Shown here one piece after another: positions 12,501-25,700 of a DNA stretch of 64,000 nt (position 1 is its first letter; each line of letters begins with the position of its first letter). Where the stretch lies: contig JACBWW010000016.1 of the NCBI GenBank assembly GCA_020086605.1, forward strand, positions 15,595,665-15,659,664, in the 5' to 3' direction. The DNA is from Lanius collurio. Lineage: Eukaryota; Chordata; Aves; Passeriformes; Laniidae. Both the position numbers and the translations under genes were made by a program. Under the pieces are notes generated by a model. The model saw only the letters and a program-made list of their open reading frames with translations, did no database searches and was not told the DNA's origin.

Positions 12501-15068
12501 AGCCCAGAAGTCATTGAACTACACGTGAACCTGAAAAAGCTGAACTGAAATACACATTGTCTTTTCTGTGTTTCTTTGCAGCCAGCACATTCATCTGGGC
12601 CTCATTTTTAGTGTGGAATGAAGGGAGAGTGCCTTGCTGAAGTTGCAGAATCTGTCCTTTGCAGAAAGACAGGCAGTCAGGACTCAGCCCCCCATTCCAA
12701 AACATCCAAGTTTCCCATTACAGAAATTTAAAGGCAAGCTTTGAGACTACTGATCATATCTTTGGAAGTTGTCCACTGCCATCCTGTGAACCTTCAAGAG
12801 ACTCCAGAGGGAGGTTGCTTAAAATGCAATTAAAACTAGCATGTTAAGAAAGATAAATGCCTTCCTTATCTCTAATATTAAAAAGAAGACTCAAATCTTT
12901 GAGGCACTGCACAGGCTGGTATTAGGAATTACCTTTGGTGCTTCTTGTTTTGTGTGGGACAGATACTCATTCTCCTGAGCTCCCTTTGCGGCTGGGTTTC
13001 AGATGGAGTACCTGTCCTGAAGCCTTTTGCTTGGAGATCTCACTGTTGGAACACTTTTTTCTGACAAACACGGGAAGTGAATGGTTCATTTGAAAGGTTT
13101 GTTTGCTTGGTGGTCCCTCTTTGGTGATTATTTGTGCTGACAACACAGCTGTTGGCTGAAGCAGCCTCTGTGCTGCGGGCTTAGTTGTAGGCAGCAGTGC
13201 CCCTGGACTCCTACCAGAGCGATGTTTGTTCACCTGTAGCAACAAAGTGAAATTGTGTTTGTAATCCTTGCCATTTCCCTGCAGAGCTGTCTCATCCATG
13301 CACCTTTGGGGCTTATGTGAAGAGACACTGTTGCTCGCTTCCCAGCACCACATAGCAAGGGAGGGGTTTCCATTGCCTGACTGAATTTCTCTGCCTCCTT
13401 TGCACTGCACTCCACAGGAGCGTCTTTCATAACACTCATGGTGGCTTCTGTTCTCTAGAAAAAGAGCAGTCTTGTGGGACACTGGCTGTGTTGTTGTAAA
13501 CCCTATGCTAGTGCCCCCATGTCACTTAGTTGGGCTGGTGGTGATAGAGACCAAGCGTGCCCATTAGGTGTTGTCCTTGCTAAGGGAAACAATGAGCATT
13601 TCCCTGCCATGTCATGTCCCCAGGATATGTGCCAGTCCAGCCTGTAGGAGCTTGTGTTCTTTGATCTGCTGCAACACATCTGCTCGAAGGGATTAGCAGA
13701 ATACTCCCTTCTCAGCAGCTTACAGTTGTCATATATTGACACCTGTATTTTGGTATTTGCAAGCTAAGCCTAGCACTTATACAAATAAGCAAGCTCAGTT
13801 CTACATGGGTAAAATTGTAGGATGAGCCTGTTTTAATTAGAGCTGGTGAGACTCCTCAACACTCCTGCTGTTTGCTATCATAAACATCTTGCGTATGTTT
13901 GCAGCACAGTGAAAAAGACAGACTTATGGGGCAGGTGCTTCTTTTGAAGCAACAAATCAACTCCCAGATAATTGAAAAAGCCGCAGTTGTTTTCAGAACA
14001 GGTAGAGGATACAGGAGGAAATATTATTGCCAAACATCTGGTCTGAAAATCTCATGAGAGGAGAGCGGGGAATACCTTCAGTCCTGGGTCTCCTAGGATG
14101 TTTGTCTCTGGCGTTCAGACTGTTCCCTAGGGGTTGCTTGGTGTAAGCAGCTTTTCTGGTAGGTGTTAAAGCAAACAGGGCTCAGTGCCTGGATTTTTCT
14201 TTCAGGATCAGCCTGAACTTTTTCTATGGTCAAATACGAGTACCTACTATGTTTCAGATTCATTGATTCATAAATCAAACTGGGAAAAACTTGCAATACT
14301 AAATAAAGAGTATTTAAAATAAAGAATGTGCATCACAGTATCACATTGTACAAAGCAATGGTTCCATGCTGTACCAGCTCTCCACCTGGATTCAGTCCCT
14401 CCTGTAAAGGCCTGCAACAGGAGCTGTTGACACCTGCCAATCAGAACAGCGAGCTTGGTTTTTTTATTTCAGAACAAAAATAATACTCTATAACCTCTAT
14501 ATTCCCTCCTGCTTCACTTGGTCTATGTGAAAGCTCCATTGGGCACCTCTTGCTTCAGACATGTCAGCTTTCTTCCTAAATAAATATCCTACTTTACTTT
14601 GATGTTATTAGGTAGTAGGTTTCTTCATTCTAATTTTCTGTGCTTGTCACTTTAATTAAGTCCTTACGGTTGTATGTTCCTCGGTGTGAGGGGAGTCCTG
14701 CTCATGCAAATATTCTCGTTGACATTAGTGAGCTATTCTGTTCTCCTTTCTGAACTAACTTGGCTTTGCTATCCTGAAATTCAGTACTGCTTCTCTGCTG
14801 CATTTGAAGATTATGAAATTCAGAAGGCTGTGATCTCTCATGCAGGCTTTCTCTGGATTAATTCCTGTTTGAACTTGAAAAGATGTTCTAGAAAAGCATC
14901 CCATCATAATTTGACAGTCGTCCGCAATGTGCAGTCCTCTGCAGTTCATGGGATATTGTTTCAGTTGTTAATTAACCTGTTAAAAGTTCGGCCTTTCAAC
15001 CTTTTATCTTTTCAGTTTCTCTGGACTCAAATCACATTTCTCTTTCTGTGATGGCATTTAGTTGCTTT
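9521..15068. other. Non-coding sequence, no gene or clear repeat recognised
   Basis: The longest open frame is 171 codons on the minus strand (12967-13482). Its translation is low-hydrophobicity and matches no family I know; overlapping frames on the same strand suggest only a stop-poor patch. A pyrimidine-rich acceptor-like site ends near 12581 (TTTCTTTGCAG) but no exon can be tied to it. A T11 run at 9947-9957 and an A14 run at 12305-12318 are simple homopolymers. Confidence 0.5.
12305..12318 (+). repeat. Poly(A) run, A14
   Basis: Uninterrupted A14 followed by GAGGTCGAG. No polyadenylation signal or gene copy is recognised upstream. Confidence 0.9.
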
Positions 15069-15345
15069 GATCCAGTTATCTTTCAGTCTTTTCTTTGATA
15101 AGGTGAACAGATTGAGACCCTATAGGATGTTATGTTTCTCCCTGCTTACACCATTCCTACAGCCCTGGATTCAGTGTTAGCAATATCTTTCTGGGAGGAG
15201 TACCAAACGTGGAGGAGGCAGCGCGGGGTGTCCTCTCCTTGACAGTTTCTGGGTGCAGCCCAGAGCAGTCTCCCATGGTTTTCTCCTTAGAGACCAGGTT
15301 ACAGCATCATGTGCTGTGTTAAGCATGTAGCTCCCTTTCACAGAG
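15069..15345 (-). mobile_element. CR1-type LINE remnant, ORF2 C-terminal half, reverse-oriented
   Basis: Read on the minus strand, 15069-15119 translates without a stop to GLNLFTLSKKRLKDNWI. This matches the conserved CR1/L2 ORF2 segment whose usual form is roughly GLxLFSLxKRRLxGDLI, just before the C-terminal region. Further 5' in the element (15180-15225 of the window) the minus strand reads FGTPPRKI-like text, corresponding to the FWAPHFKKDI-like block. At 15255-15340 the plus strand carries the reverse of the block that encodes the alanine-rich part before it (GCAGCCCAG, then CAGCATCATGTGCTG). Stops and indels interrupt the rest, so the copy is dead and 5'-truncated. It could be an older L2/L3-like clade member and not CR1 proper. 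Confidence 0.65.
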
Positions 15346-18300
15346 AGGCTGTTCAGACACAGCGTCTGGAGGAAGAGATAACATTTTTATTAGACTAGAT
15401 AACACAGATGGAAAAAATGAATGTGAAGCCCTTCATCAAATAAGATCCTCCTCCACCCCTGCAAACTTAGCTTTCCTTGCATCTTTTCAGCTGCCTGGTA
15501 ATATCAAAACTGGTGGCAAGCACTTTGACCTTTGTTTTCGATCTTTGTGCTATCCTTTTGCTGTAGGATACTTCTGGCCCCACCTTTAGCCTGGCAATGA
15601 GGCTCATCATGTCAGGCCTCCGCATTATTTAAGGGTTCATGTTATTTCTTTTGCACGATTGCAGTTCTCCCTGCCTTGAAAATTCTGCAGTTGACATTCA
15701 CTCCAAGCACTGCAAAAGCAGACTCAAGGTCTTCTTTTAAAATAGGAACTAAACATGCATAGCACAACACAGAAAAAGGCCCTTATCTCTTAGCTGGTGT
15801 TTCATTACCTCCCGTGGCTCTAATCTGATTGCTTTGCATATATTAATAAAGAAAGAAATAAAATATTTGTAGTAATCGATGCGTGACATTCTGAGATTGA
15901 TTATTTTCCAAGAAGGTGTGTTCCAGTATTTGTGCCTTTAGGTGGCTTTGGGATACTGGTGGTAGTTCCTTAGCTGTTCTTGGGGCCATCATGATGCAAT
16001 GAACTCTATTCCCTGCTGGCTGTTCTTTTTCTAGGATTGCCAGTACTTGAGCCGTGACTTTGGTTTGTGGTTTTGTTCAATATCTTGTATATGTACAAAA
16101 GAGGTGCCCCCCTTGCACAGGAGTTTCAGAGCCATTCCTCACAGAAACTCCTTTTGGAATGGAGGGCTGAAATGAAGGGCTGCAGACACCTCTCCACCAC
16201 ACCCTGGAGACTCATCTCCAACTTTGATACTGAGACATAAATGCTTGAAAAAATCTTGGTGTTGCTTACTTAATTACAGAAAACACAAGGGGAAAACATG
16301 AGGTATTCCAGCACATGCAATGAGAGAAGGATCGAAGCCTTCCGTTTCTGGTCTCCTTCATGAGCACCAAATTTTTTCAAATCAGTTTTACATTAGGGAA
16401 GAACAGATGCTTGCACTGTGAAAGTGTGACTGATTTTCACGTTTTCCAGGGCTGTCAGTGGGTGTTGAATATTTATATGCTGTAGGGAAAAGGTGATGAA
16501 CTAGTTTGCTTTATACTAGCTTTTTCTACAGGAGTGAAAAAGGCAAGAATTCTCAGCTGCAGCTTCCTGTTAGTTGTTTTCAGTGCATGAATAGCAGGGA
16601 TCATGTGGAAGAGTTTGTGGGTGATGAGAGGAAACTCCCCTGGGTTATGTAGCAAGAGGCTGGGGCAATTCTTACCTCTCAGCATGTGCTTGGTTTGACA
16701 GTGAAAATAAATAAGAGGGACCTAGGAATGAGAATTCTTCTATTTCTGAAGGAAGCCTATAGAAGTGTTTTATATCATATTTTTGTTACAGTCTATAGAA
16801 GCTGACATCCTCTGATTTTAACCTCTGCAGAGCTGTAAATGCCACAACATATTCAGAAGGCACGATGATCATTGGGTCACTGATTGCCTATGGAGATGTG
16901 CCTTTTCAGACACCTTGCTGCTGCCCTGGAAAATCATAACGTAGCTACCTCACACTTGAAATGTTTTTGAGTCCTCTGTCCCTTTTCTCTTCCAGTGGCG
17001 ATAAGTGTAGAAATATTGGAGTGAAAACATCCATGCCTTCTTTCTGTAATAGGTGAGATCCTGAGCAGATGGAATATTTTTACCAGGGGCCAGGTCAGGA
17101 CAGTCTTTTTACAGTAGATGTGTGCTCGAACGGGTCTCTGTTGATGTGTTTTCATTTCCCCTCAGAGGCAGTTTCTCTCTGATGAGTGGGGTTGCTGTAA
17201 CCCTTTCCTTTGGAGGAGGAATGTGAAAACACACAGGCTTGTAGTCTCAGTCTAGAAGCTGCCTCTCTCATGCTCTCTCTCATGCTGGTGCTGCTTGTCC
17301 ATCACCTTCTTCTGATTGCTGCCCTTGTTTTCCTGAAGACTTATCCATTAGTGGTTTGCAGTTTCACAGGAAAGTGTGGTATTGGATGATGAAGTAATAT
17401 CTTTAAACTCGCCCAGTGGTGCAGAAAAGAAACTGCTGGTGAGAAGAAGCTGACAATGGCAAGTGAAGTTCCCTCTAGAAACAAAGCATCAAACTACATG
17501 GCATAGGTGCATCTCTGCATGCCCTGTCCTGTCCTGGCTGTTGTGGTGATGGCGAGGCTGATCCCAGTGCTGGAGCTGAGCAAGGGGAAGCTGTGTGGAG
17601 CAAACGCAGGGCTTGTCATGCTGGTCAGGTGTGGTAGTGTAGTGGGACACACACAGCTTAAACTGCCTGTGTGTTTTCAAGGGAATGAGATGGTTTGTGC
17701 CAAGAGAGACCTGGGGTGCCTCAAGAGGGTGCAGCTGAGGGGTTTCTCTGCAGGAAGGCAGGAGATGGATGGGATCTGGGGCTTTGTAGATCCAGGTTCT
17801 ACCTGGAGCTGACAGTACCTATATGTGTGTCAGTCTGAAGGCTAACACTAAGAGTGTGTGGGAATTTTATGAATATGTTGGGACCCTTAATGAGAAGTAA
17901 AATTACCTGTATTTATTAATTTTGTTCATTTTCAAACTGGAGTTGCTCTGAACTAGGTATTCTGGGAAGGACTGATTTCCACCAGCCAGTCTACATTAAC
18001 TATGTATTAACACAGCTTTATCACATATCAGCCTGGTGTTTTAAGCAGAAGGATGGTCCCAGGAATTATCATCAGTTCCTCAGCACGGGTCTGATGGGCT
18101 CAGTGAGCTCTCAAGGTTTTGCCTAGCATTGCTCTGTGGGTTAGGGAGGGTTTGGGATGGAACAGATTTGATCTCCTGGTGAGAATGATGGCTGCTGTGT
18201 GTTTCCCTCTCATTCTCTGCTGCAGTGAAAGGGGGATTATGGCTGTGCTTTCAAATGTCTGAAAGTTGTTGACAGGGACAGCAAGAAATCTCAGATGCTA

Positions 18301-20084
18301 TCTGTATTGCTGGATCTCAGTTGTTTTATTCAGTTCTAGCTGCAATAAATTTCAATGAGGAGAGGGGAAAAAAATGGCATGTCTGTTCCCTCTAGTCTGT
18401 TTCAGTGCCTTTTGGGCAGCTCACTGTTGTCCTTGGGCTGTTAAGCCGTTAGCATTTTCAGTGCTCAGTTTTTGGAGGGCTGGGGGTAGGCAGAGTTGCC
18501 CAGGAGCCCCCCAGTGCTATGTGCCTTTTGTGGGCCCAGCCTGGGGCAGGCCTGTATGCAGCTGCACTTCACACTTCCCATAGCAGGAATGGAAGTTGAG
18601 TTTGCTCCCCTCCATTTCTGTGGGAGGCATGAGGAGGGCTTATCCCATGTTATGGGGCATGGAGATCTGCCTTTCCCTGAGAAATAGGAGTTTTGGGGGA
18701 CCCAGCACCCCCGGGGAGATGAGGCATACTCCCATCCTCAGATCCTCGGAGCGGGGGGTTGTTCGGACCACAGGAGATCCTCATTTAGGTGGAGCCGTGC
18801 GCACACACACACCTGTTGGAGAGAGGCAAGCAGTGCCATGCTGAGCTCAGCTGCTTTGTTCATGCTCCAGTTCTGTTTCCCTCAAGCACGTGTGACACGG
18901 AGGAGATGGAGGTGTGCATGTTGGGATCATGGACTTGCATGTCACCCCACTGAGGTGGGAAGAGGCCAAGGAGATCGCCTCTGACACATGCCTGTGCAAT
19001 ATAATCCCTTTGGCACCAGAAGTGCGTGGCCAACTGCTGCCCAGCCCTGGCAGGATCCAGCAGAGAAATGCTGTGCTCCTGTGCTGCCCCAGGCTGTTTA
19101 GCTGTGCTATACCCAGAGCCAGTCTGATCTCCCCACTCAGGATTCCGAATAAATCCCTCCTGAGTGGAATGGTGTTGACTTCTTCATAAATGCTTGCTTG
19201 AAGGTGTGGTGGGTCCATGGAATAGATGGGAGTAGTGGGGGCTGATTGAGGTGTAATAAGAGCTGCAATTGCATTCCTTAGTCTTTGACAGTCTCTTGGT
19301 ACTTGTATGAAACCTTAGCAAAAGCCACTTTAGGAGCTCTTGCCTTAAGAATCCTTTTACCTGAAAGGAACCAGATTTGGACTCTAAACCTTAATCTTCA
19401 TTTCATGAGGCACCTGCTCGTTCATAGATTGTATGTGTGAGTATTTTAGAGAACTTGGAGCTTACTTTTAAACCCAGGATCCTTCTAGGAAAGATTTTTA
19501 ACTTTGACAGAAGCTGTACACAGTTGTAATAGTTTTCCTTTGGGAAAGTTGGCACTGATCATTTCTGTTCTGAGAAAAGACTGGTTTTCATTTTACAAAA
19601 GAAAGGGAATTAAACCACAGGTTAGGAAGAACGAGAATAAAGGATTCCCCTGCTTTTGTTTGTACAGACCGTGTACTTCCTTACACAGCCCCAGTGGCAT
19701 GGAAACCCTCTGGTGACCCTGTCATTGTGCAGCACAGAATGGAGATTAATCTGGAGAGCAGTAGGTAATGAAATGAGTAGTTTTAGCTTTTTTCATTGTG
19801 TTTGCAGTGTGGGTATTAAGTGAGAGAAATACATTTGCTACTCTTTTGGGGGGTGTTTACCTGAAGAGTGAGCTTAAAACATCATTATACAAAAGCATAC
19901 AACCACTTCTATTCGTGTGTATATTTTTGGTCAAAGACCAAGAGCTAGGAAATACTTGTTATCAGAAGGAACAGCAGGTGTTTAAGGCTATGGTATTAAC
20001 TTCAGCCATTAAGATGGCAAGGGACTGAAGGGTTTTTTTTCCAGCGCATTTTACTATTCTGCTTCCTTTTGCTTGATTTTGTGT
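15346..20084. other. Non-coding sequence; AT-rich patch near 15.8 kb
   Basis: No gene was recognised. Around 15820-15910 there is an AT-rich stretch with TTTGCATA, TATTAATAA and AATCGATGCG, the kind of composition seen in conserved non-coding elements, but nothing proves conservation. At 17263-17285 an 11-mer, CTCTCTCATGC, is present twice in tandem (12-bp period). Around 18.7-18.83 kb the sequence becomes GC-rich and contains a short GC(AC)n run. Open frames up to 123 codons near 18.85-19.2 kb occur on both strands and are not recognisable. Confidence 0.5.
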
Positions 20085-20138
20085 TTCTTAATCTCTTTGT
20101 ACCTGGGCTTCCTACCTGTAAATGAGAGTGAAGATTCC
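20085..20138 (-). repeat. MIR-like SINE core, highly decayed
   Basis: TTAATCTCTTTGTACCTGGG followed by CTTCCTACCTGTAAATGAGA resembles the reverse of the MIR core (the familiar form being ACCTCTCTGTGCCTCAGTTTCC then TCATCTGTAAAATGGGGA). The match covers about 50 bp with several differences and no flanking MIR sequence was traced. MIR relics are known at low copy in bird and reptile genomes, so this is plausible. A chance match cannot be excluded. Confidence 0.35.
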
Positions 20139-22626
20139 CGCAAAGTGTTCTGGTTTCCCCGAGAGACAATAAGAACAGTCAAGTTTGGGCTGGTTATTCC
20201 TGGCTAACAGTAAGTTAGAGACTGTAGTTTGCAAAGAATAATACTCAGCTGTTGTATTTGCTCTGCAGTTAAATTGGCCTCCCAGAGCTTCCTGGTTAAA
20301 AAAGAGATCTCTGATACTGACGCATGACAAACACTCCCACTCTGGCGCAGACACTTCATGGACTTGTAGCAAAGTTTGTTGTGCTGCTTTAAGCTGAGGT
20401 TGGTGGCTTCACAGCGAAGCAGCCCCCTCTGTCCAGGGAGCAGTTGCTTGTGCAAACAGACAGCACTCACTAGAGATCTTGGAAACTGGGCAGGCTGTGT
20501 TGGACTTCTGACACACTGAGATGTCTTCTGGACAAGATCCCAAACTGTCTGTCTCTCTGAAGTATATGCCAGAAAAATCTGTGTGAGGCTGTGTAACATC
20601 TTGATAACTTTTTTTTAAAAAGCCTGTCCTTTCAAAATCTAAATGTTGTAAGAGTGAATGTTGTGTTATTCCTATGCTGGTATCTCCTGGAATGACTTTC
20701 ACAGTATATGGAAGGGATGCTTTGAAACTAGTCTCTTTACTACTTCTTGTCTGATAATCTTTCTGTTCTCCCTCAAGCATCTCACACCAACCTCCTTTTG
20801 GTGCTCCACTTCCTTTGTAATTGCATGGTTCTGCATCCTGAAGATTCTCAAAACTACCTAAATATGGACAGGCAGAAAGGATTTCCAGAAATCAAAATTG
20901 CTTAAGGTGTCTTTCATAAGCAGAAGCTGCAGGAGGGTAGAAAGACCAAAGCTGAGACTCTTCACAGCCTTGCGTGTGCTTGCTTTCCTCGGTCCCTTCC
21001 CCAGGAAGGCATCATTCTGTTTGGCTGTAGACACAGCAGTGCTGGTGTTGTTGAGCTCTGTGATCAGACAAAGTTTGGTCACTCCGTTGGCCTTTCTTTC
21101 AGGGCCCATTGTGCTCTGTAGGTGAGGTGGAGATGCAGCTGCTTGCTCTGGATATTGACCCTCTTAGAGTCCTCACGATCCTCTCCAAGCCTGGCAGTGC
21201 TGTGAGTTGTGATGCACAGTCCCATCCCTCCCATCCTGCAGGTGCTTTTGGCAAGACCAGCACCTGCTCTTTCTTAAAACAAGGCTGGGAACAGTGAATG
21301 CGAGACTTTACAGGAAATTGTTCCTGGACTGGAAACAAAAGCAGAGGAGAAGCCTGCCACCAGAGAGAGAAGTTACTGAATTAAAGGCTGCTGTCTCCCA
21401 CTGAGCACTGGATACTTGTACAGTGTCTTTTGCTGGGCAGACCAGTACTGACTTCTGTTACCAGGAGATTTTGACTTCTGCAGGTTTCTCCTTGCTGCCT
21501 TGAAAGCCAATTTGGAAGTTTAGAGCCCCAGGAGGGGTTAAGTAGATGTTCTGGGGAGAGGGTGAAACTGAGAGTGTCACAGGTAAGAAACAGGAATCCC
21601 ACCTTTTCCAGGCCCCCCTGTTTTTTGTGTCATTGTGTAGATAGGACCAGGTGTGCTTTCTGCTCTCCACATCCCTTCAGGGCTTTTATTCTGAGAGTAT
21701 GTTGCATTCTTCATGACAGTGGCCTGTGGTAAAACATGACAACCATGATAAAAGGAACTGGAGGAAGGAACTGGGATTTATATTACCTTAAAAATAATAA
21801 TACCTTCTCTTTTTTTTCATGTGGCCCTGCTTATCTAGGATGTTGGCTCACTCCCTCACAGCCCCTCTGAACAAAGTGAATTGTGCATAAGGCTCTGTGC
21901 ATCTCATCCTGAACAGGCCTGTGGCACTAATGTCTGTTGGGCTCTTTGCATGGGTGCCCATCATTTTTCTTGTCTGCTTCTAACATGTGGACAAGAGACT
22001 GAAATGCAAAACGTGTGTGCAGTGGCCAGGCTTCCCAGCAGCCTGCACGTGTGGGTGCATGTGTGCACAGTTCCCTGTGGGCAGAAAACTCAAGTTTATG
22101 CCCACTGGTTTGAACTTTGTCTTTGAGAGACGCCATAGGTCGAGTGTGGTGTGGCTGAACAAAAATGAACTCTTATTAATTGGAGTGCTTATAAAAATTA
22201 AACTTTCATGATGAAATGCTTTTTTAACCTTCATTCTATACAGCCTCGTCTGCAGTTAACAAGTTATTCTCGAAGGATTATAAAAGCATTATGTGCACAG
22301 TACTCATCTCATGCTTCACATAAGCCCAGCATTGTTTAACTTCTCCTCTAGTCCCACAGAGACCGGACAGTGAAAACCTGATGCAAACTCAGGTGGGAGA
22401 GTCAAGATACGGCTTTGCAATAGAAGGTTAAGCAGGTTGCTTGTGCCTCTGTGATGAGGGTTCCCTGCTGTAACAGGACAGGCTATGGATGGCAGCTTAG
22501 TTTATCTGGATCCCATAAGGCAAGTTTTGCTGCCGTACAGATTCTTTCCTGGGAGAAAGGTGTCAGATCTGCTTTCCTTTTTAGTGGCTTCTTACCATGA
22601 GACTGGGACTGGGGCACAGGAGGAAA
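20139..22626. other. Non-coding sequence; AT-rich island at 22.13-22.32 kb
   Basis: The longest frames are 123-131 codons on the minus strand (20204-20780); they overlap one another in different frames and match no known protein. At about 22130-22320 an AT-rich stretch with TTATTAATTGGAG, AAAATTAAACTTTCATGATG and an isolated TTCTCGAAGG looks like conserved non-coding DNA by composition only. No repeat was recognised. Confidence 0.45.
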
Positions 22627-22702
22627 CAGGTTAGAAGAGACCTTTGGAGGTGACTGAGCCCAGCCCCCTGCTCAAGCCAGGGCCAGCTTCAGTTGGTCTG
22701 TG
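22627..22702 (-). mobile_element. CR1 LINE 3'-UTR fragment, reverse-oriented
   Basis: The plus strand reads AGAAGAGACCTTTGGAGGTG, then GAGCCCAGCCCCCTGCTCAA, then GCCAGGGCCAGCTTCAGTTG. This is the widely repeated CR1 3'-UTR text seen in reverse (usual form: GGAAGAGACCTCTGGAGGTC, followed by a CCAACCCCCTGCTCAA block and GGGCCAACTTCAAAGTTAG). It is the closest repeat match in the window and so probably the youngest of these copies. The terminal 8-bp ATTCTRTG repeat expected next to the 3' end is not present, and the remainder is lost beyond about 22702. Confidence 0.75.
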
Positions 22703-25700
22703 ACAAGAACTGCCGCAAACTGGGTGGTGAGAGCAGCCTCCCAGGGCACAGGCATCTGCCAGGAATGGGGTGATGCAAATTCCTCTCTGCATGTGTAATG
22801 AATCTTCTGCCTTTTTGTAATTAGGTGCTCATGCCTGCTCTTCCCTGCAGATACTAAAGACATCTAGGGAGGTGACTGGCTTAAAAAAAGACAAATACTA
22901 AAGAAAGGAAGCCTAAAGAGTGTAAGAATGGAAGCTTTTTCTCCAAAAGAAAGACATTTAGGATAAGGTAGCACTTAGGTATTCTTTATATGTGTGAGGT
23001 GTAAGGCAGCTCATTACATTTCCAGGGCTGCAGGTAAAGAGTGTTTATGCAGGTGCTGACTACCTGGAGCATTGTGGTTTTCCCTCCAAAGGAAGGCATG
23101 CCTGCAAACCACAAGGACAGACCTTCTGGCAAAGCTGAAAGGCTTGAACCACCTGACACTGCTCAGGGAAAGCCAACGGCAGGGTCTTTGTCTAAGAGTA
23201 TAAGAAAAAGGATAACCTCCACTCATCCTCTGTTTCAAACCACTTTTTGAATTTAGTAGGTCAAAATCTCTCAGAAACTCTGACCCTCGCCATGGTTGTA
23301 ATTGGTGCTAATTAGAAGTATTTCCCTAATATTACTTGTAGGTATCTCTCCAGATGCACTGCCTGAGCTTTAACTACTGAACAGTGTTTCCTGGTATCTT
23401 TTTCTCATGCCTCCCACTCTGAGGAAGCTGCAGGTGGGTGTACCCTGATTTTGGAGAGATGGAGCCAGTCCACCTCAGTAGTTTAGTCAGGAAAGTTACT
23501 ATTGGTGCCTGTGCTGTTTTTAACAGTTACTATGAGCAGTTTGCACTCAAAGTGATTTCAGGTGATAGGCAACAGTTACTTCACTTTTAAGTTCAAATAT
23601 AGACAAAAATATAAACAAATAGTATTTAATTTCTTGAACTTTTCTTCTAATTGGTGATGCTATAAGAATTAGCTTGGGAAGGTAAGTCAGGACTGATTAC
23701 CTTGATGCATACAAGGTTGTACATTAAGCATTTGCACTGAATCTTTTGTCTTTAGATGTGTTATTCCACAAGACTGCTGGAGAAAGGATGCTTCAGCTTT
23801 GGGGTGACTGGCAGAATGCATTTTTTCTTAAACTTAAGAATTATTTAGGGGTAGGATAGCAAGATAGGGTTTTTTTCAGAATTAACAAAGCAGAGCATGG
23901 GAAAGATGATGCTGTCCACCTACAGTCCGTATCTATGCACACCTCTCTTCCTTACAGGCAGTCTGTGGGCTATAAGAAATGTGACTGCAAGATTCAGTAA
24001 ATGTGTGCTATGCACAAAAATGATGCAAAGGAAGGAAAGGAGAATTCAAAGACAAATATTCAGTAGGATGACAAATCAGAAGGCTGCATATTGTAATTAG
24101 GAGTAGCACTTGTAAATTTTCCATGGTGTGTTAATTTCTTCATAATCTGAAATAATTGAGTCAAAGGGTATTTTTATTTTTTTCCCCCTTCCCTAGGGAG
24201 AATAGAAGGGACTGGCTAGTTTGGTCCCACCCATACTTCATTCCTCTGCAATCTATTTATAGCCTCTGCAGAGGGCAAGGAAGGAGGCAGACCTTGGAGA
24301 AACAGAGAGGCTTAGCCTTGTTTGTTTTACATTTGAAACCTTGGCTTTAACTCCTTCCCTGCTCAGCTGCCCCATGAATATCAGAAATCTTTTACTTTTG
24401 TCAAATAAACAAGCACATCTCTTGCTGTCAGTTCTAAAAATAAAATATGTATGTTTTAAACTCCTCATTATTACAGAGTAACTGCCTCTCAGTATTTATG
24501 AAATGTCATATGTTTTTATGTGTTGGCCTTGCCTGTGCTGTGACTGTGTGTGGAGCACACACATGAAGCTCCCACCCTCTCCAGAGGTGCTCTGTGGGCT
24601 CCGCCGTGGCAGCGGGTGAAAGGAAGAGGGAGCCTGGCTGATTCTTTCAGATTCACTGTGCTGAAGAGATAAATGGAATTGCCAGAGGGTTACTAATACC
24701 CTTTAAAAGAAGAAATATTCTCTCTCCCAAAAGGATGTGGAAAAAATTAGAGCAATTACATTTGTATCATGAACCTCTGTACCAAAGGGAGCGGGGAAGG
24801 GGAATAGGGAATGCAGTGGAAGTAACAGGATGTGGAGTTCCCATTCTGTGCTCCACGCTAAATAGCTGGGCTTAAAACTGGGACAGGAGAAAATACTTAC
24901 CAGTATTTTTCTTAAATATATTTTCTCAGAAATGTAGGGATAAGCAGGGGTTGGCTTTCCAGTATCACTAGGATGCAGAGTGTGTTACAGCTGCATATTC
25001 TGACACAATACAGCACTGCTCCTGTGCAGCATTGTTTGTGTACACAAAGAGAGCACGCTTTCTCTAGCACCCTGTGTTGGTATAGCAGCACTTCCTAAAG
25101 TGGGAATGAAAGTAAAGGTGGCTTTTTTCCCCAGGTTAATGCCAATTGATTTTTGCTTATTAAACTGAGTTGTCTCTGCTGCAGCCTCTGCCACAGCGTA
25201 ACTGGAGATGCCCTGCTTGCAAATGTCTGGGAAGTCAGTCTATTTTCCATCTGTAAGTAATGTTTTAGCGTTTAATGCAATTTATCTTCACTCACATTGC
25301 AGAAGATGTCAACACTAAAACATTTGCTACAGACATCATAAACTCGAGACATTGGCAGGCACTGCTGAACAGAGCAGAAACAGTGGTAGCGAATACATAT
25401 TTTCAAACCATCTGGTATGCAAGCGGTGTTGGATCAAAAATTGACATGGTGTAAAAAACTCACCACTGTTTGTCAGATGACCTTTGGGCAGTCAACAGGG
25501 AAGTTGGTACTGCATGTAAATGCACTTGAAACAGTACGGTCTGTCTCATTTCATACTTCTGGGCCCTGTTCCCTCGCTTGCCAGGTTTCAGAAACTAATA
25601 GGCTTATTTAGTAACGTTTAGAAGCAGCTCAGATAAACGGGTGCCTTGAGGGCTTTGCGCACCACTCGCCTCTCTGCATACGTACTTCCTTCCCTCTGTG

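Noticed and set aside
12541..12640. Strong pyrimidine tract and CAG at 12581 as a real splice acceptor
   Set aside because: No downstream donor or coding frame could be linked to it; such acceptor-like sites are common in vertebrate DNA.
12967..13482. 171-codon minus-strand frame as a gene
   Set aside because: A frame of this length is expected about twice by chance in 64 kb; the translation has no recognisable domain and another same-strand frame overlaps it.
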